The notes: a model not told the origin generated them from the letters alone. Shown: positions 26,164-36,221, counted from the stretch's first letter. The stretch: 64,000 nucleotides of DNA from Shimia sp040225985 (GCF_040225985.1 NZ_JBBPEU010000006.1:141543-205542); one strand, 5' to 3'. Made by a program: numbers and translations.

Positions 26164-27510
26164 ATGACACTTCGCCCGTTTCTCATTCTTCCCCCCATCG
26201 TTCTGGCCGTCGGGGTGTTTGTCCTGATGAACCGCTCCGGCGACGCCCCGCAGGACATGACAGAGGAACGTGCATTGGCGGTGCGCGTCCAGACCGTGGC
26301 CCCGCAAGAAATCACGGGCACAGCCACGGGCTATGGTCGCGCCGAAGCAGTGCGCACATGGTCGGCCATCGCCGAGGTCCAGGGCCGCGTGACCTACCTG
26401 CCTGAGGACCACGCTGTCGGTGCCATTGTTGAGGCGGGAACCGAATTGGTCCGCATCGACACCACCGATTACGACCTCGCGCGGCAAAAGGCCGAGGCCA
26501 ATATCGCCGTCGTCGAAGCTCAGATGGCTGAACTGGACCAGCAAGAGGCCAATTCACGCGCCATGCTCGAGGTGGAAGAGCGTATTCTCGATGTGGCCGA
26601 ATCTGAATTCGCGCGCATAGAAAGCCTGTTCGACCGTGGCACCTCCAGCCAGTCGGCGCTGGACGGGGCGCGGCGCACGCTGCTGTCGCAAACGGTGTCG
26701 GTCGCCAACCTGAAAAATACGATCTCGCTTTACCCGTCCAAGCGCCAGTCGCTTGAGGCGACCATGTCGCTGCGCCGTTCGGAAATTGCCGAGGCGGAAC
26801 GCGCGATTGAAAAGGCCACGATCCGCGCGCCGTTCCGGGGGCGTATCTCGGCCACCAATACCGAGGCCGGGCAATATGTGCGGTCGGGGGATCTGCTGCT
26901 GAGTCTTGACGATGTGTCGGCGGTTGAAATCACCGCCGAGGTGCAGCCCTCGGAATTCGGACCGATGATCGCGCTGGCCTTTCAGGGCACCCTGTCGCCG
27001 GATGAAAGCATCGACACCACGCAGGCGGTCAAGATGCTGACCCGCGCAGGAATCACCGCCGAGGTTTTTATGGCGCAGGGCGGGTTCGAGGCCACCTGGC
27101 CGGCCGATCTGGTGCGCACGCGTGGCACGCTGGACGCCGACACCGGCGCGCTGGGCATGGTGGTGCGCGTGAAGGATCCTCTGGTCAGTGTACGCCCGAT
27201 CAACAGGCCGCCGCTGAATGCGGGCACCTTCGTGGGAGTGCGGTTTTCCACCGGCCCGCGCCCTGGCGTCATCGCGATTCCGCGCAGCGCGGTGCGCTAT
27301 GACGACGACGGCGCGCCCTTTGTCTATCTTGCCGATGCCAACAACCGCCTGTCTCTTGCCCCCATTGAGGCGGGGCCGGTGATCGGGGCCAATGTGATTG
27401 TTTTGAATGGTCTTTCGGGGGGCGAATCCCTGTTGCTGTCGGCGCCGCGCCCGCCTGTCCCGGGCATGAAGCTGGCCCCCCTGACCGAGAAGGCGCTGCA
27501 AGATGATTGA
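26164..27510 (+). CDS. RND efflux periplasmic adaptor subunit (HlyD/MFP family)
   Basis: This 448-residue membrane fusion protein has an N-terminal anchor (FLILPPIVLAVGVFVLM), a lipoyl-like half motif (AEVQGRVTYL and ATIRAPFRGRISAT), a long coiled-coil hairpin at about residues 105-215 and beta-barrel domains after that. It links the inner-membrane pump to an outer-membrane channel. Its stop overlaps the pump start by eight bases. No TolC-like gene is in the window. Confidence 0.92.
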   Translation: MTLRPFLILPPIVLAVGVFVLMNRSGDAPQDMTEERALAVRVQTVAPQEITGTATGYGRAEAVRTWSAIAEVQGRVTYLPEDHAVGAIVEAGTELVRIDTTDYDLARQKAEANIAVVEAQMAELDQQEANSRAMLEVEERILDVAESEFARIESLFDRGTSSQSALDGARRTLLSQTVSVANLKNTISLYPSKRQSLEATMSLRRSEIAEAERAIEKATIRAPFRGRISATNTEAGQYVRSGDLLLSLDDVSAVEITAEVQPSEFGPMIALAFQGTLSPDESIDTTQAVKMLTRAGITAEVFMAQGGFEATWPADLVRTRGTLDADTGALGMVVRVKDPLVSVRPINRPPLNAGTFVGVRFSTGPRPGVIAIPRSAVRYDDDGAPFVYLADANNRLSLAPIEAGPVIGANVIVLNGLSGGESLLLSAPRPPVPGMKLAPLTEKALQDD

Positions 27511-30500
27511 CTGGTTTGTCCGCCATCCGGTTGCCGCCAATCTGTTGATGGCATTGATCTGCGTTCTGGGCCTTACCTCGATCGGCGGGATCAAACGCGA
27601 GACTTTCCCCGACATCACGCCCTCGACCGTGATCGTCAGCGTGATTTATCCCGGTTCGTCCGCTGTGGATGTGGACGAGGAAATCTGCACCCCGATCGAA
27701 GACGCCCTGACCGGCACCACCGGTCTTGCGGAACTGACGTGCCTGTCGCTTGACGGCGTGGCGACTGCCACGGCCGAACTTGTTGAAGGCGGCAATGTCA
27801 GCGAATTTTACAACGATGTCTTTTCCGCCGTGTCCGAGATTGACGATTTCCCCTCGGATGCGGAGCCGCCCTCGGTCAAGATGGGCGGCCGAACCGAGTT
27901 GATCGCGATGCTGGCCGTGTCGGGCATTTCCGGCAAGGAGGGGCTGAAATCCTATGCCGACGAACTGGCCGAGACCCTGCAACAGGTGCCCGGTGTCTCA
28001 GAGGCGCGCGTGACCGGGATCACCGATAGGGAATTGCGGATCATGTTCGACGAACAGGCGTTGCAGCGCTTTGGCGTCTCCGGGCGCGAGATCGTTTCGG
28101 CCATCAATGCCCGCAGCTTGCGCCAGCCCCTTGGCTCGTTGGAGGCCGACGAGGGCAGCGTCGTCCTGCGCTATTCCGATGCGCGGCGCACCATCACCGA
28201 ATTGCAGGATCTCATCATCCTTGAAAACGATGCCGGCGGCATGGTGCGTCTGAGCGATCTGGCGCGCATCCAGCTTGTCGACAAGGACGAAAACCAGCAG
28301 TCTTTCATAAATGGCGATCAGGCCGCGATCCTGTATGTGTTCAAGGCCAACGAGGCCGACGCGATCCGCACCTTTGACGGGGTCGAGGCGGTGCTTCGGG
28401 CCGAAGAAGCGGCCTATCCCGATCCGTTCAAGATCACGGTCACCTTCAACATGACCGACCTTGTCGAAGAACGTCTGACCCTGATCCTCAAGAACACCGC
28501 CATCGGTCTGGCGCTGGTCTTCGGCACGATGTGGCTGTTCTTTTCGTTCGGCCATTCCCTGTGGATTTCCGCGTCGCTGCCTGTGTCGTTCCTGGGCACC
28601 ATGTTCCTGATGCAGGCGCTGGGCGTGTCGATCAACATGCTGACCCTTGTGGCGTTGCTCATGGCGGTGGGGCTGATCATGGACGATTCCATCGTGATCG
28701 CCGAAAACATCGACCGGCACCGGCGCAAGCTGTCGCCCTATGATGCGGCCTCGCGGGGTACGCGCGAGGTCATGCCCGGTGTGGCGTCCTCGTTCCTGAC
28801 CACAGCCTGTGTCTTTGGGCCATTGATGTTCCTTTCAGGGGACATGGGGCAGGTACTGCGCTTTATTCCCATCGTACTTTTGATGACGCTGGCCCTGTCT
28901 CTGGTCGAGGCGTTCCTGATCCTGCCGCATCACCTTGCCCATGCCGGGCGCGGCACACACGGGGCGGCCACGGAAAGCCGCGCTTCGCAGGTGCTGAACC
29001 GCGTGAAAGAGGCCGCGGTGATCCCCGTGGTCAAGCTGTTCGTGCGCTGGCGGTACCTGACGCTTGGCGCGGTATTTGGCCTGTTGATTGTGACCGTGGG
29101 TATGGTCACATCCGGCATGGTCAAGGTGGTCGGGTTCCCCACCATCGAGGGCGATACCGTTCAAGCTCGCTTTGCGCTCAGTTCCGGGATCACGCGCGAG
29201 CGCACCATTGACACGGTGGATCAGATGCTGGCCGCACTGGACCGCGTAGATGCGGCCTATACGCCACTGACCGATGGGCAAGAGCCGTTGGTCAAACGCG
29301 TCATGGTGCAATACGGGGTGAATGCCGATGTGAACGACAACGGATCGCATTCGGCCACCATCGTCGTAGACCTTCTGGAAAGTGCCCGCCGCAACGTGAG
29401 CGCGCAGGACTTCCTGCGCGCCTGGCGTGCCGAAACAGGCCCCGTGCCGGATCTGGTCCAGTCAAGTTTTGCGCAGGCCGAAATGGGGCCGGGTGGGGCG
29501 GATGTGGATATCGAGATATCCGGCCGTGACCCCGTCAATGTCGAACGCGCCGCCACTGCCCTTTTGCAGGGCTTGCAGGATCATGACGGCGTGACCGAGG
29601 TTTACCAGGATTTCTTTGGTGGCCGTCAGGAGGTGCAACTAGCCCTCAACCCCTATGGCTATGCCGTGGGCCTGACGCCGCAATCCCTTGCCGAACAGCT
29701 GCGCAATGCCTTTGCAGGGTCCGAGACCGACAGCTTCCGCACCGGTGCGTCGAACATGGCGGTGCGGGTGCAGATCGGCGATAGTGTCGCAAACCTCAGT
29801 GCGCTGGAAACCTTTCCTGTGCTGGTCGGGCAAGGAAAGAAAACCGCGCTCAGCACCGTGGCGGACCTGCGCGTCACGACAAGCTATCCCAACATCACCC
29901 GCCGCAACGGCAAGGTGATCGCCCATGTTGTCGGGCAGCTGGACCGCAGCGTCGTCTCGCCGAACGAGGTCGCCGCCCACGTCACCAACGTGCTTGCCCC
30001 CGAGGTGATGGCGGCCCTCCCCGATGTTCAGATCGCAAACCGCGGCGCGGTCGAAGACCAGCAGCGGTCGCAAAGCTCCATCCTCGGCAAGCTGATCGTC
30101 GGCTTGGTCGGGGTCTATGCGGTGCTGGCCTTCCAGTTCCGTAGCTACACCCTGCCCATCGTCATCATGCTGTCGATCCCCTTTGCCCTGATCGGGACCA
30201 TCCTTGGCCACTGGGCCACGGGCATCAATCTTGCCATGCCCAGTTTCATTGGCTTTGCTTCGCTGGCGGGAATCGTGGTGAATAACGCGATCCTGTTCCT
30301 GACGTTCTTCCAAAGCAATCTGCAGGAAGAAGATCACGTCTCGGCGGCGATTGACGCGGTGCGCGACCGGTTCCGCCCGATCCTGATCTCGACCGGCACC
30401 ACAATTGCGGGCCTGTTGCCGCTGATCTCGGATGGCAGCCCGCAGGTGCAGACCATGGTGCCGCTGGTGGTGGCGGTGGCCTCCGGGCTTGCGGCGTCGA

Positions 30501-30628
30501 TGGTTCTTGTGGTGCTGGTCCTGCCCGCCACGCTGACCATCTATTTCGACATGGTGTCCGCCTCGGCCTGGAAGGCCAGGTTCACGGGCGGCCCCGAGGC
30601 AGGGTCGGTGACAAAAGAACCCGCGTGA
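27503..30628 (+). CDS. RND efflux permease (AcrB/HAE-1 superfamily)
   Basis: This 1041-residue inner-membrane pump has the usual RND architecture of twelve transmembrane helices and two large periplasmic loops. It begins DWFVRHPVAANLLMALI, carries the fourth-helix proton-relay region LMAVGLIMDDSIVIAENIDRH (near residues 390-410), and has the second-half helices VLAFQFRSYTLPIVIMLSIP and GIVVNNAILFLTFF. Substrates cannot be deduced. It is translated with the adaptor through an ATGA-type overlap and is followed by the metalloprotease gene. Confidence 0.94.
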   Translation: MIDWFVRHPVAANLLMALICVLGLTSIGGIKRETFPDITPSTVIVSVIYPGSSAVDVDEEICTPIEDALTGTTGLAELTCLSLDGVATATAELVEGGNVSEFYNDVFSAVSEIDDFPSDAEPPSVKMGGRTELIAMLAVSGISGKEGLKSYADELAETLQQVPGVSEARVTGITDRELRIMFDEQALQRFGVSGREIVSAINARSLRQPLGSLEADEGSVVLRYSDARRTITELQDLIILENDAGGMVRLSDLARIQLVDKDENQQSFINGDQAAILYVFKANEADAIRTFDGVEAVLRAEEAAYPDPFKITVTFNMTDLVEERLTLILKNTAIGLALVFGTMWLFFSFGHSLWISASLPVSFLGTMFLMQALGVSINMLTLVALLMAVGLIMDDSIVIAENIDRHRRKLSPYDAASRGTREVMPGVASSFLTTACVFGPLMFLSGDMGQVLRFIPIVLLMTLALSLVEAFLILPHHLAHAGRGTHGAATESRASQVLNRVKEAAVIPVVKLFVRWRYLTLGAVFGLLIVTVGMVTSGMVKVVGFPTIEGDTVQARFALSSGITRERTIDTVDQMLAALDRVDAAYTPLTDGQEPLVKRVMVQYGVNADVNDNGSHSATIVVDLLESARRNVSAQDFLRAWRAETGPVPDLVQSSFAQAEMGPGGADVDIEISGRDPVNVERAATALLQGLQDHDGVTEVYQDFFGGRQEVQLALNPYGYAVGLTPQSLAEQLRNAFAGSETDSFRTGASNMAVRVQIGDSVANLSALETFPVLVGQGKKTALSTVADLRVTTSYPNITRRNGKVIAHVVGQLDRSVVSPNEVAAHVTNVLAPEVMAALPDVQIANRGAVEDQQRSQSSILGKLIVGLVGVYAVLAFQFRSYTLPIVIMLSIPFALIGTILGHWATGINLAMPSFIGFASLAGIVVNNAILFLTFFQSNLQEEDHVSAAIDAVRDRFRPILISTGTTIAGLLPLISDGSPQVQTMVPLVVAVASGLAASMVLVVLVLPATLTIYFDMVSASAWKARFTGGPEAGSVTKEPA

Positions 30629-30715
30629 GGGCGCGCTTTGTGCGGGGGCGTTGTACTGCTAGTATGATGGGGTCCGGGTCGTCGGACCTTTTCATTCAAG
30701 ACATTGGAGCGGCAC

Positions 30716-32299
30716 GTGACAATCCAAGGCGTATCCCCGAACGAATTGCACAGCCGCATCGCGGCGATCCAGTACGATCAGTCTTTTGGTCCGTTTCACA
30801 CCACACAGGCCGCGCCTTTGCAGATGTCCTATCACTTTGGCAACCAGCGCCCGGATGATCTGCTGGACTGGGGCTGGACCAATGTGTCGGGCTATACCTA
30901 CCTGACCAATGCGCAGCGCCAGATGGTGCGCGACGGGCTGGCCGAATATGCCCGTTATATCAATGTCGAATTTGTCGAAAGTTCCGATCAGAACACCTAT
31001 CACCTGTCCTTCGTGCGCGCCTCGGACGGGGTGCCGGACGGGCAGGGCTGGTGGCAATACACCTATGGCGGCGGGTTCCAGTATGACGGCGCGGTGGTGT
31101 TCGACACAGCCCTGAATTTCAACCAGAGCTGGATTCCATGGTTGATCCTGCACGAAATCGGTCACGCCATGTCGTTCAAGCATACTGGGGATTATGACGT
31201 GCTGGGCGGTGGTGCACCCGCGCCGTTCCTGCCCGAGGACGAAGACAATTTCCAGTTCTCGGTCATGTCCTACAACACCAACCCTGACACCTCGGCTTAT
31301 CCTCTAAACCTCATGCTTTATGACATCGCCGCGCTTCAAGAGCGCTGGGGGGCGAACATGTCCACCCACGCCGGGGATGATACCCATGCCCCGCGCGCGG
31401 ATGGCAATGTCTCGGTGATCTGGGATGCGGGCGGGGTGGATGAAATCACCGCCGAAAACAGCACGGGAAACGCGATTATCGACCTGCGTCCGGGCCGGTT
31501 TTCCGAATTTTCGATTGCGGGGGACGCGGCTTTTGCGCGGCTCGCGGTGCCTTATGGCGCCGAGATCGAGAATGCATCCGGGCGCGCGGGGCATGATGTG
31601 CTGCGCGGAAACACCCTCGACAACCGGCTAGCGGGTCAACGCGGAAATGACTCTCTGATAGGGTTCGAGGGCAGTGACACGCTGCTTGGGGGGGATGGAT
31701 ATGACACGCTGAACGGGGGCGCGGGGCATGACGTGCTGCATGGTGGTGACAGCGCCGCAGATCTGCGCGACATCCTCTATGGCGGAGACGGGGATGACCT
31801 GATGACCGGCGGCTATGGCAACGACTCGCTGCGCGGCGATGCCGGGGCCGACACCCTGACCGGCGGTTTCGGCTCTGATACGCTGATCGGGGGCACGGGC
31901 GAGGATCAGTTGACCGGATCGGCACTGTCGGATGTGCTGTTCGGCGGCGACGGGGCGGATTTTATCAATGGCGGCTTTGGCCATGACCGCGTGAACGGTG
32001 GGGCCGGGGCCGACCGGTTCTTTCACCTCGGGATTTTCGACCATGGGTCGGACTGGATTCAGGATTATAACGCCAGCGCCGGCGATGCCCTGCAATTCGG
32101 CGACAATGCGGCCCGTGCCGCGCAGTTTCAGGTCAATTTCGTCGAAACCACCGGCGCGGGTGTCGAAGGGGTTGAAGAGGCCTTTGTGATCTACCGCCCC
32201 ACGGGCCAGATCATCTGGGCGCTGGTTGACGGCGCGGCACAGGACAGCATCCACCTGATGGTGAATGGCCAGAATGCCCTGGCCGACCTGTTGGCGTAA
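30716..32299 (+). CDS. Serralysin-like M10 metalloprotease with RTX repeats
   Basis: This 527-residue protein has the zinc-binding HEIGHAMSFKH at residues 146-156 and the Met-turn VMSYN at 182-186, as in serralysins. RTX glycine-aspartate nonapeptides follow at about 295-435 with a C-terminal M10_C-like tail. There is no Sec signal, so type I secretion through the C-terminus is expected; no T1SS genes are in the window. No ATG suits the start. GTG at 30716 has a GGAG seven bases upstream and is preferred to TTG at 30704. Confidence 0.9.
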   Translation: MTIQGVSPNELHSRIAAIQYDQSFGPFHTTQAAPLQMSYHFGNQRPDDLLDWGWTNVSGYTYLTNAQRQMVRDGLAEYARYINVEFVESSDQNTYHLSFVRASDGVPDGQGWWQYTYGGGFQYDGAVVFDTALNFNQSWIPWLILHEIGHAMSFKHTGDYDVLGGGAPAPFLPEDEDNFQFSVMSYNTNPDTSAYPLNLMLYDIAALQERWGANMSTHAGDDTHAPRADGNVSVIWDAGGVDEITAENSTGNAIIDLRPGRFSEFSIAGDAAFARLAVPYGAEIENASGRAGHDVLRGNTLDNRLAGQRGNDSLIGFEGSDTLLGGDGYDTLNGGAGHDVLHGGDSAADLRDILYGGDGDDLMTGGYGNDSLRGDAGADTLTGGFGSDTLIGGTGEDQLTGSALSDVLFGGDGADFINGGFGHDRVNGGAGADRFFHLGIFDHGSDWIQDYNASAGDALQFGDNAARAAQFQVNFVETTGAGVEGVEEAFVIYRPTGQIIWALVDGAAQDSIHLMVNGQNALADLLA

Positions 32300-32305
32300 C
32301 ACGCC

Positions 32306-33928
32306 TCAGGCGCTGGCGTAGGTCGCCTTGATCATGTCGGCACATTTCTCGCCGATCATGATGGTGGGCGCGTTGGTATTGCCGCTGACCACGGTGGGCA
32401 TGACAGACGCATCCGCGACGCGCAGCCCTTCCAGCCCGCGCACCCGCAATTCCGGGTCAACCACAGCCATATCGTCCACCCCCATCTTGCAGGTCCCGAC
32501 CGGGTGATAGACCGTATCGGCACGGTCACGGATATGCTGCTCCCATTCCGCATCGGTCATGTTGTCATGCACACCGAACAATTCGGCATGTTTGTATTGC
32601 GCCATGGGCGGGGTTTCCATGATCGCGCGGGTTATCTTGGCCCCCTTGATCAGTGTTTGCAGGTCACGCTCGTCCGACAGAAATCTGGGATCAATCCCCG
32701 GATCGGCCATCGGGTCGGCTGTTTCCAGGAACACTTCGCCCCGCGAATAGGGGCGTAGAACGCAGACATGGCAGGAATAGCCATTGCCCAGATGCAGCTT
32801 GCGCGCATGGTCATCCACGATCGAGATTACGAAATGGGTCTGTACGTCGGGCCGATCCAGAGACGGATCCGTTTTGAAAAACGATCCCGCCTCGGCGATG
32901 GTCGAGGCCGCCATGGAATTCCCGTCCTTGCGCCACTTCATGATCTCGCGCAGTGACTTCATGCCGGCCCGAAGGCCGATGCCGATATTGTCCGTATCCT
33001 TGGTCTTGTAGGCGAGGATGAAATCAAGATGGTCCTGCAGGTTTTTCCCTACCCCCGGCAGGTCATGCACCATGTCGATACCATGTTTGCCGATCTCGTC
33101 CCGATTGCCGACGCCCGACAGCATCAGCAGTTGCGGAGACTGGAACGCGCCGCCAGACAGGATGACCTCGCGTGTGCAGCGCACCTCTTTGTCCTGTTTG
33201 CCCTGCCGATAGGCGATCCCGACCGCGCGCTTGCCCTCGAACAGAATGCGGGTGGCGCGCGCGCGGGTGATCACCGTCAGGTTGGGGCGGCTGTCCATCA
33301 CCGGATGCAGATAGGCCGCCGCTGCCGAGCAGCGTTCCCCGTTCCGGTCGGGGCTGTGGAACTGTGTACATTGGTAGATCGCCGCGCCTTCATTGTCGCC
33401 GCTGTTGAAATCCTGCGTCTCGCGGATTTGCATCTGGGTATTGGCCTCGACGAAGGCGCGCGAGATCGGGCGCGGCGCCTTGGCGTTCGACACCTGCAAG
33501 GGGCCGCTGTCGCCGTGATGGTCGTTGCCGCCGTTCTCGTTGTTCTCGGCCTTCTTGAAATAGGGCAGCACCTCGTCCCAGCTCCAACCGGTGCAGCCTG
33601 CCTCGGCCCAACCGTCGTAATCCTCTTTTTGCCCCCTGACATAAAGCATTGCATTGATTGCACTGGATCCGCCGAGGGTGCGGCCCCGTGGCTGGTACCC
33701 GCGCCGTCCGTTCAGGCCCGGTTGTGGTACGGTGTTGAAGGCCCAGTTGTTGATTTTGCCATATCCCGGCAGCATCGCCACAACCCCCATCGGCATGCGG
33801 ATCAGGATGTCCTTGCCGTCGCCGCCCGCCTCGAGAAGGCAGACGTTGACATTCGGGTTTTCGCTCAGACGTGCGGCCACGGTTGCACCGCCCGAGCCTC
33901 CCCCGACAACGATATAGTCATAGGCCAT
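32306..33928 (-). CDS. GMC-family FAD-dependent oxidoreductase (choline/alcohol dehydrogenase type)
   Basis: This 540-residue flavoprotein has the FAD motif VVGGGSGGATVAARL (residues 6-20), the first GMC signature GRTLGGSSAINAMLYVRG near residue 82, the second signature LSGGAFQSPQLLMLSG near 255 and the catalytic-region YHPVGTCKMG near 470. It resembles BetA and aliphatic alcohol dehydrogenases. No choline, betaine or alkane genes are nearby, so the substrate is open. It converges on the protease gene with a six-base gap. Confidence 0.92.
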   Translation of the reverse strand: MAYDYIVVGGGSGGATVAARLSENPNVNVCLLEAGGDGKDILIRMPMGVVAMLPGYGKINNWAFNTVPQPGLNGRRGYQPRGRTLGGSSAINAMLYVRGQKEDYDGWAEAGCTGWSWDEVLPYFKKAENNENGGNDHHGDSGPLQVSNAKAPRPISRAFVEANTQMQIRETQDFNSGDNEGAAIYQCTQFHSPDRNGERCSAAAAYLHPVMDSRPNLTVITRARATRILFEGKRAVGIAYRQGKQDKEVRCTREVILSGGAFQSPQLLMLSGVGNRDEIGKHGIDMVHDLPGVGKNLQDHLDFILAYKTKDTDNIGIGLRAGMKSLREIMKWRKDGNSMAASTIAEAGSFFKTDPSLDRPDVQTHFVISIVDDHARKLHLGNGYSCHVCVLRPYSRGEVFLETADPMADPGIDPRFLSDERDLQTLIKGAKITRAIMETPPMAQYKHAELFGVHDNMTDAEWEQHIRDRADTVYHPVGTCKMGVDDMAVVDPELRVRGLEGLRVADASVMPTVVSGNTNAPTIMIGEKCADMIKATYASA

Positions 33929-34032
33929 GGTTTCCCCCCTTGTATTTCTTGCGTCGCGGCATGCTCAGTTCATGCGGACGCGCGCCCGGTCTGTGCCAGA
34001 ACAGGATCAGGAGAAAAGGTTTTGCCCCACCT

Positions 34033-34049
34033 GTCCAGAAAAATTGGAC
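34033..34049. promoter_or_regulatory. Inverted repeat upstream of the GMC gene
   Basis: Arms GTCCA and TGGAC flank a 7-base AT spacer about 105 bases upstream of the GMC start codon. It may be an operator, but the arms are short and a chance occurrence is possible. No dedicated regulator gene adjoins it other than hutC. Confidence 0.25.
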
Positions 34050-34105
34050 CTGCACGGCCCGTGACCCAAGGTCATTTTCAGGGGTAGAACGAACGGAAAC
34101 GGCCC

Positions 34106-34810
34106 TTAAATGCGCGTTGTCATCCGGTATCCCGGTGCGAAATACATGCGGGCCAGCGTGACCGGCGCGGCCTTGAGCCACGTGGTGCGTTCTGCCAGAA
34201 ACACGGGTTCGCCTGCCGTGGTTTCAAGAAACTGGGCGATGGTCGCGTCCGCCTTGGTCGCGGTGAAACTCAGCTCCAGATTGGTCAGCGGCACCCGCTG
34301 CACCAGCCATTCATTGGGGCCGATGTCCGTGAAATCCGCTTTCAGTGCCTCGGGGATGGTGTCGGCCACGATCCAGCGCACCTCGTATTGGAAAGGCGCA
34401 TTGTCGGCGTAATGCATGCATTCCAGGTGCAGCACCCGCTGGTTCGGTGTCAGGTCAAGCCGCCCCGACAGCCATGTCGGCGCCGGAATGACGCGCCGCG
34501 CCACAAGCGCATAGCGATAGGCGGCACCTGCTTGTTCGACCTCTTCGCGCACAAGCGGAATGGCAAAGCGCGCCTGACGGACAGGCGCGGCCAAAACCCG
34601 CGTACCCGCCTTGCGCCTGCGTTCAAGATACCCTTCCTCTGCCAGTTCGCGCAGCGCCCGGTTGACGGTGGTGCGAGTGCTGGAAAACTGGTCCGACAGT
34701 TCGGCCTCGTTGGGCAGGAAACTGTCAGGCGGCCACGTCCCGTTCTGGATGCGTTCAAGGACGATCTGCTTGATATCGCGATAACTCAGGGGGGCTTGGG
34801 GTCTGGTCAT
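34106..34810 (-). CDS. hutC: Histidine utilization repressor (GntR/HutC family)
   Basis: This 234-residue repressor has an N-terminal GntR winged helix (LPNEAELSDQFSSTRTTVNRAL, residues about 27-48) and a C-terminal UTRA ligand domain (HLECMHYADNAPFQYEVRWI). HutC proteins release DNA when urocanate binds. It lies 9 bases downstream of hutF in the same operon. The palindrome between hutF and hutI is the likely target. Confidence 0.93.
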   Translation of the reverse strand: MTRPQAPLSYRDIKQIVLERIQNGTWPPDSFLPNEAELSDQFSSTRTTVNRALRELAEEGYLERRRKAGTRVLAAPVRQARFAIPLVREEVEQAGAAYRYALVARRVIPAPTWLSGRLDLTPNQRVLHLECMHYADNAPFQYEVRWIVADTIPEALKADFTDIGPNEWLVQRVPLTNLELSFTATKADATIAQFLETTAGEPVFLAERTTWLKAAPVTLARMYFAPGYRMTTRI

Positions 34811-34819
34811 GGGTTGGCC

Positions 34820-36181
34820 TTAGAGAAGATTGACCAGATCGGCAATCGCGGTTTTATACCGCGACAGGATGGCATCCCGCGCCACGTGGCGTCCAGCCCG
34901 GACCATGTGCCGCCCCGCTGACCATGTATCGCTGACCAGGCCATCCGGTGCGGCGAATACCAGCCCGTCCAGAAGCTGATGATCCTGCAACGCACAGAGG
35001 GCGGGGTGGGTGCGGTCGATCGCCACCAGATCGGCCAGCATCCCTTCGCCGATCTGCCCTGCCTGTCGATCAAGGGCCTGCGCGCCGCCTTTGGCCGCAC
35101 CCGTGTAAAGCGTGGTGCCCACCGAGGCGCCATCGCGCACCAGAACATTGCGCGCGCGGTCCCTCAGCCGCTGGGAATATTCCAGCAGGCGCAGTTCCTC
35201 GCCCAAAGAAATACGCACATTCGAATCCGACCCCACGCCAAAGGCCCCGCCCGCCTCAAGATAAGTCGCGCCATTGAAAATGCCGTCGCCCAGATTGGCC
35301 TCGGTGATTGGGCACAGCCCCGCCACGGCCCCGCTCTGGGCCAGTGCGCGCGTTTCGGCATCGGTCATGTGGGTGGCATGGATCAGGCACCAGCGATCGG
35401 TCACGTCGACATTGTCCAGCAGCCACGCGACAGGGCGCGCGCCAAGGGCCTTTTCGACCGCTTTGACCTCGGCCCGTTGCTCGGCGATGTGGATATGCAC
35501 GGGGCCGTCGGGCGTGGCGCGTAGGACTGCGGCCATGTCGGTGGGTGTGGTCGCGCGCAGCGAATGAGGCGCGATCCCGACCCGCGTGTCTTTGAACGCT
35601 GCACGTGCGAGGGCGCGGCAATCCTCGACAAGCCGCAGGTAGGCGTCCGACTCGTTGGCAAAACGCAACTGCCCGCCGCGCAGGGCTTCTTGCCGGACCC
35701 CACCATAGGTATAGAGCACTGGCAGGTGGGTCAGGCCGATGCCCGTCTGGTCGGCCGCCGCAAAAATGCGCGCACTCAGTTCCGCGGGCGCTGCATAGGG
35801 CGTGCCATCGCGGCGGTGATGGACATAGTGAAACTCGCCCACCGCGGCATAGCCCGCTTCTTGCATCTCCATGAACACCAGCGCGGCGATGGCCTCGACA
35901 TGATCCGGGGTGAGCTGGCCCAGAAAACGGTACATCAGATTGCGCCACGTCCAGAAACTGTCGCGCCCCGCGCCCCGCGTTTCGGTCATGCCGGCCATGG
36001 CCCTTTGAAAGCTGTGGCTGTGCAGGTTTGCCAACGCGGGCAACAGCACGCCCACGCAGACATCGTCTGGCGCGGCAGATACGCCGGTTTCAATGCGACG
36101 GATGCGGCCGTCTTCCAGCGCCAGGCGCACGTTGCGACACCAGTCCGCGCCGATCAGGGCAGTGTTTGCGTGGATTGTCAT
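34820..36181 (-). CDS. hutF: Formimidoylglutamate deiminase
   Basis: This 453-residue amidohydrolase has the metal-binding LPALANLHSHSFQRAM near residue 50, a central HIAEQRAEVKAVEKALG and GVGSDSNVRIS near residue 320. It hydrolyses N-formimino-L-glutamate to N-formylglutamate and ammonia, and HutG then removes formate. The frame stays open well upstream, but the ATG at 36181 fits the family start and leaves the 78-base regulatory gap to hutI. Confidence 0.94.
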   Translation of the reverse strand: MTIHANTALIGADWCRNVRLALEDGRIRRIETGVSAAPDDVCVGVLLPALANLHSHSFQRAMAGMTETRGAGRDSFWTWRNLMYRFLGQLTPDHVEAIAALVFMEMQEAGYAAVGEFHYVHHRRDGTPYAAPAELSARIFAAADQTGIGLTHLPVLYTYGGVRQEALRGGQLRFANESDAYLRLVEDCRALARAAFKDTRVGIAPHSLRATTPTDMAAVLRATPDGPVHIHIAEQRAEVKAVEKALGARPVAWLLDNVDVTDRWCLIHATHMTDAETRALAQSGAVAGLCPITEANLGDGIFNGATYLEAGGAFGVGSDSNVRISLGEELRLLEYSQRLRDRARNVLVRDGASVGTTLYTGAAKGGAQALDRQAGQIGEGMLADLVAIDRTHPALCALQDHQLLDGLVFAAPDGLVSDTWSAGRHMVRAGRHVARDAILSRYKTAIADLVNLL

Positions 36182-36196
36182 TTTCAATTTTATGTC

Positions 36197-36221
36197 TACA
36201 CTTATTATCCAAATAAGTATA
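36197..36221. promoter_or_regulatory. Palindromic candidate HutC operator
   Basis: A 25-bp dyad centred on 36209 lies midway between hutF and hutI. The inner arms ACTTATT and AATAAGT match exactly around ATCCA, and the outer bases pair at nine of ten positions (TACACTTATT against AATAAGTATA). Its symmetry and placement fit a shared operator for the divergent hut operons. Confidence 0.6.

Noticed and set aside
31616..32010. Tandem-repeat array in DNA
   Set aside because: The periodicity reflects RTX nonapeptides in the metalloprotease; it is coding and not a satellite or CRISPR.
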